DNA of 64,000 bases from assembly GCF_004005485.1 (NCBI RefSeq), contig NZ_RZUL01000003.1, positions 1-64,000 of the forward strand. The letters run 5' to 3'. The stretch is from Sphingobium algorifonticola. GTDB lineage: Bacteria; Pseudomonadota; Alphaproteobacteria; Sphingomonadales; Sphingomonadaceae. The stretch's first letter is position 1. Each line of letters begins with the position of its first letter. The notes beneath the pieces were generated by a model, which was not told the DNA's origin, searched no databases, and worked only from the letters and a program-made list of their open reading frames with translations. A program made the translations under genes and the position numbers. Shown here piece by piece: positions 55,620-64,000 of the stretch.

Positions 55620-56222
55620 TCATGGTTCCAACACCATCTCGCCGTTGCGGACCTGCCAGCTTTGCAATCGCGAAAGCATATTCATGCCGATCACGTTGAT
55701 CTTTCCGAATTGCGGCGCAACGACCACGGGTACGTCATGCATCCGTATGGAGCCGACGACGAGTTCGGTCACGCGCGCGCGCTGTGCCTCGACTGGACCG
55801 TTGGCCGTCTGCATCACCACAGGCATGCGTTGCCTGTCCGGCACGATTCCGGCAGCGCGCGCGGTTTCTGTAGAGAGCGCCGTTACTGTTGCGCCGCTGT
55901 CGATCAGAAAACGTGCACTGGTGCCGTTGATCGTACCTTCAACCCAGTAATGGCCGTCGGACGCAACCGCGACCCGCATGCTGCTGCCGTCTGTCGTCTG
56001 TCGTGGACGCCCCAGCACGTCGCCGGACACCCGACGAAACACCCCGGCCAGTTCTTCGCGATAGCTTATCGCGACCAGAACGACCGCGAAAATGGCGATC
56101 CACGCCAATATCATGCCGAAGGCGCTGCGCCACGGCACCCGACGGGTCAGAAAAGCCGATCCCACAAGCAACAATATCAGAGCATACCAGATCATGCTCG
56201 CGATATCGGAGCCTGCCGTCAC
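55620..56222 (-). CDS. Membrane-anchored retropepsin-like aspartic protease (TIGR02281-type)
   Basis: A 200-residue protein with two membrane segments near residues 10-25 and 35-52 and a periplasmic or cytoplasmic clan AA protease domain. The active-site motif is Asp108-Ser-Gly-Ala-Thr in ARFLIDSGATVTALS; VIGMNMLSRL near the C-terminus is the flap-side pattern. One domain per chain means it should dimerise like viral proteases. The start overlaps the MBL hydrolase gene by four bases. Substrates are unknown. Confidence 0.85.
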   Translation of the reverse strand: MTAGSDIASMIWYALILLLVGSAFLTRRVPWRSAFGMILAWIAIFAVVLVAISYREELAGVFRRVSGDVLGRPRQTTDGSSMRVAVASDGHYWVEGTINGTSARFLIDSGATVTALSTETARAAGIVPDRQRMPVVMQTANGPVEAQRARVTELVVGSIRMHDVPVVVAPQFGKINVIGMNMLSRLQSWQVRNGEMVLEP

Positions 56223-56989
56223 AGGGCAACGACCATGCCGTCATATCCCGGCTCGACTGTATCTGGCAGGCTCTTGGATAGTGTGCGGTAATCCATACTG
56301 TTGTCCATGTGCGTCAGGATCGCACGACCCGGCCTTACCCGTGCGATGGCATCCAGTGTCAATGCCAGATGCGGATGTGTCGGATGCGGCCGTTCGCGCA
56401 ACGCATCGACGATCCATAAATCGACCGCACCGTAAAGCCTTTCCATTTGTGACGTCACGGCATGAAAGTCAGTCGCATAGCCGACGGATTTTCCGCCAGC
56501 CGTGAACCGAAATCCGGTTGAATAGATCGCACCGTGCGGCTGATCGACGCAGCCGACATCGATGTCATCGATGCGTAAAATGTCAGGAAGCACATGCGGC
56601 TCGATGGTTGCGGGATAGCCGTCATGTCCCTGGAAGGCATAAGCGAAGCGGCGCTGTAATAACGTCAGCGTTTCCGATCTCGCATAGCCTGCGACGGGCT
56701 GACCTTTGTGGTGGAACAACTGACGCACATCATCGATACCATGGCAGTGGTCGGCGTGATCATGTGTCCACAGGATCGCATCGATATCCACGACATTTGC
56801 GGCCAGCAATTGGGCACGCATATCGGGCGACGTATCGACAAGCAGGCGTGTGCGCTCGGTTTCGATCAGGATCGAGACCCTTGTGCGATGGTTCTTCGGC
56901 TCTGCTGGGTCGCAAGTACCCCAGTCGTTGCCGATCCGCGGAACCCCCGACGATGTGCCGCATCCCAGGATCGTGACTTTCAGGGTCAT
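56219..56989 (-). CDS. MBL-fold metallo-hydrolase (PhnP-like phosphodiesterase)
   Basis: A 256-residue protein with the family opening LGCGTSSGVPRIGNDWGTCDP and metal-binding WTHDHADHCHGIDDVRQL. Further ligands are expected in YATDFHAVTS and ILTHMDNSMDY. This is the branch next to PhnP and tRNase Z, acting on cyclic or RNA phosphodiesters; no C-P lyase genes adjoin it, so a phosphonate role is not suggested. It overlaps tatD by four bases upstream and the aspartic protease gene by four bases downstream. It is almost always beside tatD and metG in alphaproteobacteria. Confidence 0.88.
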   Translation of the reverse strand: MTLKVTILGCGTSSGVPRIGNDWGTCDPAEPKNHRTRVSILIETERTRLLVDTSPDMRAQLLAANVVDIDAILWTHDHADHCHGIDDVRQLFHHKGQPVAGYARSETLTLLQRRFAYAFQGHDGYPATIEPHVLPDILRIDDIDVGCVDQPHGAIYSTGFRFTAGGKSVGYATDFHAVTSQMERLYGAVDLWIVDALRERPHPTHPHLALTLDAIARVRPGRAILTHMDNSMDYRTLSKSLPDTVEPGYDGMVVAL

Positions 56990-57762
56990 GCCACGCTCTT
57001 GGCGAACAACCTGGTGAAGTTATCGCGCGTGGCGGCGGCAAGCGCCAATTCGCTTTCGCCACGAAGCGTCGCGAGAAAGCGGGCGGTGTCCGCTACAAAC
57101 GCTGGCTCACATGGCTTTCCGCGATGTGGCACGGGTGCCAGAAATGGGCTGTCGGTTTCGATCAGCAGCCGGTCGATCGGCAGCCTGGCTGCGGTTTCCT
57201 GCAAATCGCGCGCGCTCTTGAACGTTACGATCCCCGAGATGCTGATGTAAAGGCCGATTGCCAGCGCCGCATCGGCAAAGGCACCGCTGGCGGTGAAACA
57301 GTGGATGACGGCGGGGAAGGCCCCCTTCCCCATTTCGTCCTGCAGGATAGCAAGCGTATCCTCTTCCGCATCGCGGGTATGGACGATCAGCGGCAGGCCC
57401 GTTTCGCGTGATGCGGCGATGTGCGCGCGGAACGACGCCTGCTGCCGTGCACGGTCGCTATGATCATAGTAATAATCGAGTCCTGTCTCGCCGATCCCGA
57501 TCACCTTGGGATGTGCGGCGCGCTCCACCAGCTTGGCGGTGTCGATATGCGGATGCTCGTCAGCCTCATGCGGGTGGATGCCGACCGTCGCCCAGACGTC
57601 TTCCTCGCGCTCCGCCGTAGCAAGAACCGCGTCCCATTCGCTTTCGCGTGTCGCGATGTTGAGCATCGTAACGACCCCTGCCCCGCGCGCGCGCGCCAGA
57701 ACAGCCTGCTGGTCCTCGACCAGCCCCTTGTAGTTCAGGTGGCAGTGACTATCGACCAGCAT
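56986..57762 (-). CDS. TatD-family metal-dependent hydrolase (YcfH-like)
   Basis: A 258-residue TIM-barrel hydrolase. The N-terminal metal ligands are in VDSHCHLNY (His6, His8), followed by GIHPHEADEH, GIGETGLDYYYDH (Glu), VHTRDAEED and IETDSPFLAPVPHRGKPCEP (Asp). Such proteins cut DNA 3' ends or D-aminoacyl-tRNA-like bonds; YcfH-type function is uncertain. The start overlaps the metG stop by one base. Confidence 0.92.
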   Translation of the reverse strand: MLVDSHCHLNYKGLVEDQQAVLARARGAGVVTMLNIATRESEWDAVLATAEREEDVWATVGIHPHEADEHPHIDTAKLVERAAHPKVIGIGETGLDYYYDHSDRARQQASFRAHIAASRETGLPLIVHTRDAEEDTLAILQDEMGKGAFPAVIHCFTASGAFADAALAIGLYISISGIVTFKSARDLQETAARLPIDRLLIETDSPFLAPVPHRGKPCEPAFVADTARFLATLRGESELALAAATRDNFTRLFAKSVA

Positions 57763-59330
57763 CAGGCGTCAGCTTCCGTCAATTCCAAACGGGGAAACAA
57801 CGGCTTGGGTGGCGACAGTGTGAAACCGTCTCGCATGAGCGACGAATACCAGTCGCCCTCAATTGTCCCATAGCCGCGCCTGTCCTCGGGAACGCCCATC
57901 TGATCGAGCAATGCCGTTGCGCTGGCGGGAATGACCGGCAGGATCGCGACAGCAAGTTGAGCGATCGCGCAATACAGTGTTGCGAGCACGGTTTCCATCC
58001 GGTCAGGATCGCCTTTACGCAACGTCCACGGTGCCTGTGCGTCGATATATTGATTGCAGGCGAATACCGCGCGCATCCACGCCTCGATGGCCTGTGACGG
58101 CGCAAGATCGGCAAAAGCAGCGGGCATATCCACGCGAACGATCTGGTCGATTACCGCGGCCAGATCGGTATCTGCGGGATCATGCCCGTGAACCGCTGGC
58201 AAGCGCCCATCCAGATTCTTCGCGATGAAGCTCAACGTCCGCTGTGCAAGATTGCCGAAGCTGTTCGCCAGATCGCTGTTCGCACGCTGCACGATGGCTT
58301 CCGCGCTATAGCTGCCGTCATTGCCGAAGGTCACTTCGGACAGCAGAAAATAGCGGAGTTGGTCCACGCCGAAACGCTCCGCCAGTTCCAGCGGATCGGC
58401 GACATTGCCAACCGATTTAGACATCTTCTCACCCCGGTTCAGCAGAAAACCGTGGCCGAACACTTGGGCGGGCAGAGGCAGTTTCGCACTCATGAGAAAT
58501 GCTGGCCAGTAAACAGCATGAAAACGCACGATATCCTTGCCGATAATATGCACGATGTCCCCGCCATCGGCCCAATAACGCGCCATGCGGGCGGTATCAT
58601 CGGGGTAGCCGCAGCCGGTGAGATAATTGGTCAGCGCATCGACCCATACGTACATCACATGGCCGTCAGCGCCCGGCACCTTTACGCCCCAGTCAAAGCT
58701 CGTGCGCGAAATACTGAGGTCCGACAGCCCGCCTTCAACGAAGCGCAACACTTCATTCCGGCGGCTTTCCGGCCTGATGAATTGGGGTTGCGCGGCGTAC
58801 AGGTCAAGCAGCTTTTGCTGGTAGTTAGACAGGCGGAAGAACCAACTTTCCTCGACGGTCCATTCGACAGGGGTTCCCTGAGGCGAAAGCCGTTGGCCCC
58901 CTTCCCCGTCGATCAGTTCCTTTTCGTCGTAGAACGCCTCGTCACGGACCGAATACCAGCCCTCGTAGCGGCCGAGATAAAGGTCGCCATTGGCTTCCAT
59001 CGCCTTCCATAATGCCTGGCTGGCCGCGTGATGATCCGGTTCGCTGGTCCGGATGAACCGATCGTAACTGATGCCAAGCGCATCGTCCATTTCCTTGAAA
59101 TGTGATGCCATTTCATCTGCAAGAGCGCGTGGCGAGATGCCGCGGCTGCGCGCGGCCTGATCCATTTTTAGGCCATGTTCATCCGTCCCTGTCTGGAAGA
59201 AGACATCGCGTCCCATCATCCGCTGAAAACGGGCGATTGCATCGGTGGCAATCGCTTCATAGGCGTGGCCGATATGCGGGCGGCCATTAGGATAGCTTAT
59301 GGCGGTGGTAATGGTGAAAGGCTTGGACAT
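57762..59330 (-). CDS. metG: Methionine-tRNA ligase
   Basis: Class I synthetase of 522 residues. HIGH is at 19-22 in ISYPNGRPHIGHAYE and KMSKS in NRGEKMSKSVGN. TDEHGLKMDQAA and VMYVWVDALTNYLTGCGYPDD are MetRS-specific. It lacks the long C-terminal tRNA-binding/dimerisation domain of E. coli MetG and the four-cysteine zinc knuckle, so it is the short form common in alphaproteobacteria. ATG 59330 (MSKPFTITTAISYP) is chosen over the 12-residue longer frame. Confidence 0.95.
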   Translation of the reverse strand: MSKPFTITTAISYPNGRPHIGHAYEAIATDAIARFQRMMGRDVFFQTGTDEHGLKMDQAARSRGISPRALADEMASHFKEMDDALGISYDRFIRTSEPDHHAASQALWKAMEANGDLYLGRYEGWYSVRDEAFYDEKELIDGEGGQRLSPQGTPVEWTVEESWFFRLSNYQQKLLDLYAAQPQFIRPESRRNEVLRFVEGGLSDLSISRTSFDWGVKVPGADGHVMYVWVDALTNYLTGCGYPDDTARMARYWADGGDIVHIIGKDIVRFHAVYWPAFLMSAKLPLPAQVFGHGFLLNRGEKMSKSVGNVADPLELAERFGVDQLRYFLLSEVTFGNDGSYSAEAIVQRANSDLANSFGNLAQRTLSFIAKNLDGRLPAVHGHDPADTDLAAVIDQIVRVDMPAAFADLAPSQAIEAWMRAVFACNQYIDAQAPWTLRKGDPDRMETVLATLYCAIAQLAVAILPVIPASATALLDQMGVPEDRRGYGTIEGDWYSSLMRDGFTLSPPKPLFPRLELTEADA

Positions 59331-59381
59331 GCCAGCCTCTCTAGGGTTCAAAATGGCATATCGCAACGGCTGAACGGTGCC

Positions 59382-60362
59382 TCAGGCACCCTGTCGCGCG
59401 GGTGCGAGACGGGCGATGTGAGTGCACAGCTCAAATACCACCGTGGCGGGATCGAGCGAGAGAACGCTCGCGCCCGATGCCAGTTGCCGAGCCTCTTCCC
59501 AGGCAGTTAGCGCGTCTTTGAGGGCAGCGCCTCGCCGCTGGCGCGCCATCGATGCCAGAAAGGCTGGTGCCCGTTCAAGCATGGCTTCGTAACGCGGGCG
59601 CGCCGTCTTGCCGGACAGGCTTTTGGCTAGAGCCAGACGACGGATATTGCCAGGATCACCATCTGCGGTAATCGCTTCCAATGCTGCAATCATGCTATTG
59701 AGGTCAAGGTCGGCATAGCCCAGCGCACGTCCCGGAGACCCCTCGCCTGCCTGCACTAGGGCGTCCAACTCTGCGGCCGAACATTCCGGCAGATGACGCC
59801 GCAACACGACCCGCATTGCGTCGTCGCGCAATCCGGCAAAGCGCAGCACCCGGCACCGTGACCGGATCGTCGGCAGCAAGCGCGCCGGGGCATGGGCAAC
59901 CAGCAGAAACACTGTGCCGGCGGGCGGCTCCTCCAGATTTTTGAGTAATGCGTTGGCGGCGGATCGTTCGAGATCGTCGGCGCTGTCGATAAGCACAATA
60001 CGCCGCTCGGACAGCGACGGAACCGATCCTAGCAGCCGTTGCAGACTGCGCACCTGATCGACGCTGATGTTGCGGGCAAGATCGCCATTGTCCTTTTCCA
60101 GCCGCTGCAATTCGGCATAGTCGGGATGCGTTCCGGCGTCGAACAGCCGGGCGTTGGGATTGTCAGGTGGCAGGTCCAGGCCGTCGCCGCCGGTCGGTGC
60201 CCCTGCTGCTTCCGCGAGCATGCGCCGCGCCATCGCTCGGGCAAAACCCGCTTTTCCGATGCCGCGTGGCCCCGCCAATATCCAGCCGTGGTGCATCCGC
60301 CCACTTCGTGCTGCCTCCAGCAGAGTGCGCGCCTGCATGTCCTGCCCCAGAAGTGACGTCAT
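59382..60362 (-). CDS. holB: DNA polymerase III subunit delta'
   Basis: Clamp-loader subunit of 326 residues. GWILAGPRGIGKAGFARAMARRML carries a P-loop at 31-37; RRIVLIDSADDLERSAANALLKNLEEPPAGTVFLLVAHAPARLLPTIRSRCRVLRF is the sensor 1/SRC region diagnostic of DnaX/HolB proteins. The usual zinc module cysteines are not evident in the N-terminal half, which is common in alphaproteobacterial delta'. The start overlaps tmk by four bases; metG follows 51 bases after its stop. Confidence 0.93.
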   Translation of the reverse strand: MTSLLGQDMQARTLLEAARSGRMHHGWILAGPRGIGKAGFARAMARRMLAEAAGAPTGGDGLDLPPDNPNARLFDAGTHPDYAELQRLEKDNGDLARNISVDQVRSLQRLLGSVPSLSERRIVLIDSADDLERSAANALLKNLEEPPAGTVFLLVAHAPARLLPTIRSRCRVLRFAGLRDDAMRVVLRRHLPECSAAELDALVQAGEGSPGRALGYADLDLNSMIAALEAITADGDPGNIRRLALAKSLSGKTARPRYEAMLERAPAFLASMARQRRGAALKDALTAWEEARQLASGASVLSLDPATVVFELCTHIARLAPARQGA

Positions 60363-60991
60363 GGCAGCAAGTCCACCAGCAGATCCAGCATCTGCGTGGT
60401 AACAATGTCAGCCGCGCGACTGGCGTCAACAAGTCTGAAACGATCCGGCTCCTGCGCTGCGCAGGCAGCGAAAGCGGCAGCGACACGGCGATGATAGCTG
60501 CGATCCCGCCCGCCGATGCGGTCGGTCTCGTCGCCATCCCTTGCCTTCGTACGCGCTGCCGCCGTCGCCTCGTCCAACGTCAGCAGGAAAGTACGGTCGG
60601 GCAAAAAACCTTGGCTGCCTATCCGATGGAGCGCCAGAATGTCGGCGTCGGCCAGCCCGTTCGCTCCTCCCTGATAGGCGCGGCTGCTGTCCAGGAAGCG
60701 ATCGCACAGCACCCATGCCCCGTTGTCCAGCGCCGGACGGATCAGACGCGCCACATGATCGGCCCGCGCTGCCGCGAACAGCAGCGCCTCTGCCCGTGCA
60801 GTCCAGCGGTCCGCTTGTCCCGTCAGCAGTAGCTGACGGATTGTTTCCGCACCCCCGCTGCCGCCTGGCTCGCGCGTTTCGACGACGGTCAGTCCTTTGG
60901 TGCGCAGCGCCGCAGCAAGGGCGCGAAGCTGCGTCGATTTCCCTGCGCCTTCGCCGCCTTCCAGGCTGATGAACCGGCCGCGGGCCGTCAC
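60359..60991 (-). CDS. tmk: Thymidylate kinase
   Basis: Phosphorylates dTMP to dTDP. RFISLEGGEGAGKSTQLRALAAAL holds the P-loop (11-19), TREPGGSGGAETIRQLLL binds the nucleotide base, and CDRFLDSSRAYQGGANGL is the DR(Y/F) motif with catalytic Arg. Length 210 residues. It lies 10 bases after the carboxypeptidase gene and overlaps holB by four bases, the usual tmk-holB pair. Confidence 0.95.
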   Translation of the reverse strand: MTARGRFISLEGGEGAGKSTQLRALAAALRTKGLTVVETREPGGSGGAETIRQLLLTGQADRWTARAEALLFAAARADHVARLIRPALDNGAWVLCDRFLDSSRAYQGGANGLADADILALHRIGSQGFLPDRTFLLTLDEATAAARTKARDGDETDRIGGRDRSYHRRVAAAFAACAAQEPDRFRLVDASRAADIVTTQMLDLLVDLLP

Positions 60992-61001
60992 ATCATGTGC
61001 C

Positions 61002-62165
61002 CTAGCTGAAGAAGGACATGAGGCCGTTCCACAGACGGCCGAACATGCCCGCCTCTGCCACCGCCGCGCCTGCTACCAGCGGCATTGTCTGTGCTCCGGT
61101 ATCGGGCGTCGTAACGACAAGTTGGGCGATTTCCTGCCCCTTGGCGATCGGTGCCTTGATCGGACCGGAATAGACGACCTTGACCTGGATGTTTGATGAG
61201 GCAGTGCGCGGCAACGTCACGGCGAGATTGCGTGGGGCGATCAGCGCAACGCTGGTGGCGCTGCCAAGTTGCACCGGCGCGGTTTCGACTTGCGCCCCCT
61301 TGCGAAAGAGCGGTTGTGTTTTCCACGCCTTGAACCCCCAGTCCATGAAACGCACCGATTCCTCGATCCGCCCGTTGAAACTGTCCAGCCCGGCCACCAC
61401 CATCACCAGTCGCCGCCCGCTTTGCTCCGCCGATCCGGTAAAGCCATAGCCGGCTTCTTCAGTATGGCCGGTTTTAAGACCATCCGCACCCGGGATTCTC
61501 CCCAGAATGGGGTTGCGATTGCCCTGCGTGATCTCCGCACCGCCCATCGTTCGCCCCCAGGTGAAGGACGTGGTGGCATAGAATTTCTTGTAGAGATCGG
61601 GCGTTTCCAGCACCGTCGCTTCCGCCAGACGCGCCAGATCGCGCGCGGTAACGTAGGTCGCGCCTTCGTCCGGCCAACCATTTGAGTTGCCGAACCGGCT
61701 GTTCGCAAGGCCGAGCCGCTTGCCCTCCTGGTTCATCAGCGCGACGAACGCCTGTTCCGTTCCCGCGATGCCTTCCGCCAGAACGACGCACGCGTCATTG
61801 CCCGAGAGTGTGACGATGCCATGCAGCAGATTTTCCACCGACACCTGTTCGCCAGGCGACAGGAACATCGTCGATCCCGCCGCTGGGCCATGCCACCGCT
61901 TCCACGTCTCAGGGCGCACGGTAAACTTGGTGTCCAGTTTCAACTCGCCCATCTGGATCATGCGGAATGCCACGTGCGCCGTCATCATCTTGGCCATGGA
62001 AGCCGGGGGTATGCGCTGGTCGCCGCCCTTGTCGTACAGCACGGCACCCGAAGACAGGTCTTTCATGAAGGCGATTGGCGCACCGCTGGTGTAGGGCGGT
62101 GCTTCAGCCGACAGCGGCTGAGCCAGCAAAGGAATTATCAGGGCAAGCGCAAGGCGTTTTGTCAT
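61002..62165 (-). CDS. D-alanyl-D-alanine carboxypeptidase (PBP5/6-type)
   Basis: Trims the terminal D-Ala of peptidoglycan pentapeptides. A signal peptide covers residues 1-20 (MTKRLALALIIPLLAQPLSA). The active-site motifs are Ser56-Met-Ala-Lys59, Ser121-Gly-Asn and Lys231-Thr-Gly in DGLKTGHTEEAGYG. The C-terminal beta-rich domain and a short amphipathic tail (GMFGRLWNGLMSFF) for membrane attachment match DacC/DacA. Length 387. tmk follows after 10 bases. Confidence 0.94.
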   Translation of the reverse strand: MTKRLALALIIPLLAQPLSAEAPPYTSGAPIAFMKDLSSGAVLYDKGGDQRIPPASMAKMMTAHVAFRMIQMGELKLDTKFTVRPETWKRWHGPAAGSTMFLSPGEQVSVENLLHGIVTLSGNDACVVLAEGIAGTEQAFVALMNQEGKRLGLANSRFGNSNGWPDEGATYVTARDLARLAEATVLETPDLYKKFYATTSFTWGRTMGGAEITQGNRNPILGRIPGADGLKTGHTEEAGYGFTGSAEQSGRRLVMVVAGLDSFNGRIEESVRFMDWGFKAWKTQPLFRKGAQVETAPVQLGSATSVALIAPRNLAVTLPRTASSNIQVKVVYSGPIKAPIAKGQEIAQLVVTTPDTGAQTMPLVAGAAVAEAGMFGRLWNGLMSFFS

Positions 62166-62262
62166 CTATACTCTCGAAACGGTCACTGAAAATTAGGTAA
62201 GTCGCGCAGTCATTAGCCAGTATGCAGGTCGCGCGGAAGCCCAAGGGTGCAGGTGCGCCAAC

Positions 62263-63333
62263 TTACCCCGCCACGGCATCGGCGAGCAGCCCGACCGAGA
62301 GCGCATAGAAGTTGGAGCAGTTGTAATCGAGTATCACACGGTAATTGCCGGTCAGCAGATAGGCGGTACGACCCGGCCCGTCCGGTTCGATCAGCGTTGC
62401 AAGATCAGTGTCGGCCAGCGTCGTTCCGCCCAGCGGCATCACCCCGCGTCGACGCCACTCGGCCATCGTCAGCCAGCGGCTGTGTCGTTCCATCACGCGC
62501 GGGCAACGGGGCGCCGTGGTGCGATTGGCGATGGCGCCGCGATCGAGGCCCGCAGGGACTGAAACGGCGATGCCCCACGGCATCCCGCGCCGCCACCCCG
62601 CATCGACGAAATAATTGGCGATGCTGGCCAGAGCATCCGCTTCGCTAGTCCAGATATCGGCCTTGCCGTCGCCGTCGCCGTCCTTGGCCACGCGCAGATA
62701 GACCGAGGGGAGAAACTGCGGATATCCCGTCGCACCCGCCCAACTGCCAACCAGCCGACCGCGTGGCACGCCACTATCCAGCATCTTGAGAGTCGCCAGT
62801 AACTCTGGTTCGAATAAGGCGCGCCGCCGCCCCTCAAAAGCCAGCGTCGCCAGCGAACGCAGCAGGTCGAAATCACCGACATAGGAACCGTAATTGGTCT
62901 CGTGCCCGTAGATCGCGACCATGATCGCTTCGGGAACGCCGGTTTCGCGCTCGATCCGTGTCAGCCGGCTGCGATTGGTCTGATAGGCGATCCGCCCGCG
63001 GTTGATCCGCGCCGCATCGACATGCTGGCGACGATAAGGTTCGAATGCCGGTATCGGTGATTCGGGGCCGCCGCCGGGTTGCGCCTGATCCAGCGCCACG
63101 ACGCGCGGATTGAAGGTGAGTGTCGGGAAAACGCCGTCCATGGTCGCGTCTCTTATACCCATGGCACGCGCTTTTGGCCGTAATCCGGACAGATAGGCCT
63201 GAAAGCCGCTGGGCTGCATATCCCGTACCGTCGCCGGGTCCGATTGTGCAACGGCAGGCGGCGCTACTGCGCTGCCCGGCCAGAACGCCATGCCGCTCAT
63301 CATCATGATTGCGATCAGGAAAGATCGTGTCAT
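62263..63333 (-). CDS. Lytic murein transglycosylase, MltB family
   Basis: A 356-residue secreted enzyme that cleaves glycan strands with 1,6-anhydro ring formation. The signal peptide ends near residue 29 (PPAVAQ). Catalytic Glu145 is in IMVAIYGHETNYGSYVGDFDLLRSLATLAFEGRRRALFEPELLATL; the SWAGATGYPQFLPSVYL and GDGDGKADIWTSEADALASIANYF segments are typical. No peptidoglycan-binding domain follows the SLT_2 domain. It lies 97 bases upstream of the carboxypeptidase gene, so two wall enzymes sit together. Confidence 0.93.
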   Translation of the reverse strand: MTRSFLIAIMMMSGMAFWPGSAVAPPAVAQSDPATVRDMQPSGFQAYLSGLRPKARAMGIRDATMDGVFPTLTFNPRVVALDQAQPGGGPESPIPAFEPYRRQHVDAARINRGRIAYQTNRSRLTRIERETGVPEAIMVAIYGHETNYGSYVGDFDLLRSLATLAFEGRRRALFEPELLATLKMLDSGVPRGRLVGSWAGATGYPQFLPSVYLRVAKDGDGDGKADIWTSEADALASIANYFVDAGWRRGMPWGIAVSVPAGLDRGAIANRTTAPRCPRVMERHSRWLTMAEWRRRGVMPLGGTTLADTDLATLIEPDGPGRTAYLLTGNYRVILDYNCSNFYALSVGLLADAVAG

Positions 63334-63493
63334 CCGCTTGCCTTTGGTCGCTTAACCGCCATTTCCGGCGTAATGCGCGCAAGTGTCGCACAGCGGGCGC
63401 GCCACGGGAATCCCTTTATTGCGGGCCGCCTGTTCGGTTCATCCGAAACTTTTGCCTTGGCAACCCGCCCCGAGTGGATAATAGCCGCAGCGG

Positions 63494-63583
63494 GGACAGG
63501 TGGCCGAGTGGTTTAAGGCAGCGGTCTTGAAAACCGCCGAGGGTGCAAGCTCTCCGTGGGTTCGAATCCCACCCTGTCCGCCA
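63494..63583 (+). tRNA. tRNA-Ser (TGA)
   Basis: Acceptor GGACAGG (63494-63500) pairs with CCTGTCC; the D-arm is GGCCGAGTGGTTTAAGGC, the anticodon loop CTTGAAA has anticodon TGA, and a long variable arm (GAGGGTGCAAGCTCTCC) marks a class II tRNA. The T-arm GTGGGTTCGAATCCCAC is standard. CCA is encoded at the 3' end. Total 90 bases. Confidence 0.96.
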
Positions 63584-63661
63584 TTTGCCAAATGTCGTCG
63601 CTTACCCCTCCTCGGGCATTTGGACTGCGGTGCCTACGTTCCCATATCTCAGGTCGCATCT

Positions 63662-63719
63662 CATCAACAAAGAGTTGTCGTTCCCGCCTGTAGTTTGGAA
63701 CGACAACTCTTTGTTGATG
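63662..63719. repeat. Perfect 23-bp inverted repeat downstream of tRNA-Ser
   Basis: The arms 63662-63684 and 63697-63719 are exact reverse complements over 23 bases, with a 12-base spacer (CGCCTGTAGTTT). The arm contains AACAAAGAGTTGTCGTTCC. It lies 78 bases after the tRNA. There is no T tract, so it is not a standard terminator. No transposase adjoins it. Its sequence differs from the two other palindromic repeats in the window. Confidence 0.85.
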
Positions 63720-63843
63720 CTGAAATTAAGCGTTTGCTCGGGCGGTATGGATAATGAAAAACGACAACGGCCACTGCCACTGCCACTGCCAGTGTTAGCG
63801 TGCCGACACTCGTCATAGTCGGGGTACGGCGGTGGGCGGCACT

Positions 63844-64000
63844 TCAGACGGTGCGTATGGTGCCGCCGTCGATTACGAACTCGGCGCCATGGATTGCGGC
63901 GGCTCGGTCAGAGGCGAGATAGGCAATGAGGTCAGCTACCTCTTCGGGTTCGGCACCGCGCCCTATCGGGATCCCGCCCAGAACATCAAGCACGGATTGA
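63844..64000 (-). CDS. C-terminal end of a short-chain dehydrogenase/reductase (runs off the window)
   Basis: Only the last 52 codons, including the stop at 63844-63846, are inside the window. The translation [37 protein letters not shown](T) is the C-terminal signature of classical SDR enzymes, where P-x-G-R-x-x-x-P-E-E-V/I-A and the closing VDGG pattern are near universal. The catalytic Ser-Tyr-Lys and cofactor site lie outside, so neither substrate nor NAD/NADP preference can be judged. Confidence 0.88.
   Translation of the reverse strand, partial: QSVLDVLGGIPIGRGAEPEEVADLIAYLASDRAAAIHGAEFVIDGGTIRTV

Noticed and set aside
63771-63799. Short tandem repeat of about four CCACTG units near the right end
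   Set aside because: Too short and simple for a CRISPR array or functional repeat; probably a slippage microsatellite.

Overview
The window looks like a chromosomal stretch of a sphingomonad (Alphaproteobacteria, Sphingomonadales; Sphingobium, Sphingomonas or Novosphingobium-like). The evidence is GC-rich coding DNA, a fused IspDF, a DUF1476 (ATP synthase zeta-type) gene beside bolA and grx4, the order dusB-ntrB-ntrC-ntrY-ntrX-hfq-hflX, and above all an Hfq made of two tandem Sm domains. The genus is an inference. Nearly all the DNA is coding, with many 1-4 base stop/start overlaps. There is no CRISPR array, no intact insertion sequence and no prophage.

Region 1 (1-12.8 kb) is surface polysaccharide and secreted RTX proteins. 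It holds the C-terminal end of a large cadherin-like/RTX protein, a polysaccharide-lyase-like protein that also ends in RTX repeats, a polyprenyl-phosphate sugar transferase, UDP-glucose dehydrogenase and a UDP-uronate epimerase on the plus strand. A family 2 glycosyltransferase, galU and a GT-C type membrane glycosyltransferase lie on the minus strand. Together galU, ugd and the epimerase can take glucose-1-phosphate to UDP-glucuronate and UDP-galacturonate.

Region 2 (12.8-24.5 kb) is central metabolism: a LysR regulator divergent from malate synthase G, a CsbD-like stress protein, a two-subunit 3-oxoacid CoA-transferase followed by a serine hydrolase, a small lipoprotein, a glutathione S-transferase, leuC and leuD with a tiny unlisted membrane-peptide gene between them, then DUF1476-bolA-grx4. 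Two palindromic intergenic repeats of one family lie here.

Region 3 (24.5-30.8 kb) is one co-directional run: a BlaI-type repressor and BlaR1-type membrane protease with an operator-like promoter, an MBL-fold hydrolase, a DUF4230 protein, nadA, nadC and a secreted RNase T2.

Region 4 (30.8-45.3 kb) is mixed: a small secreted protein, DUF4112, an orphan peptide-type substrate-binding lipoprotein, DUF808, a FemAB-like acyltransferase divergent from a UDP-ManNAc-type dehydrogenase, tRNA-Asn, nadK, moaA, a GGDEF/EAL protein, a flavin-fold oxidase-like protein, carbonic anhydrase, lipA, a COQ10-like protein, cinA and ispDF.

Region 5 (45.3-54.7 kb) is the nitrogen-regulation block dusB-ntrBC-ntrYX followed by tandem-domain hfq and hflX. 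Region 6 (54.7-64 kb) is a minus-strand housekeeping run: mltB-like, dacC-like, tmk, holB, metG, tatD, MBL hydrolase, aspartic protease, mazG. The window ends with tRNA-Ser, a perfect 23-bp hairpin and the end of an SDR gene.

The most interesting items are the double Hfq with an asymmetric distal-face residue, the BlaI/BlaR1 pair with an unrecognised sensor domain and no beta-lactamase nearby, the coupled mini-genes between leuC and leuD, and the pairing of a secreted lyase-like protein with uronate-sugar synthesis.
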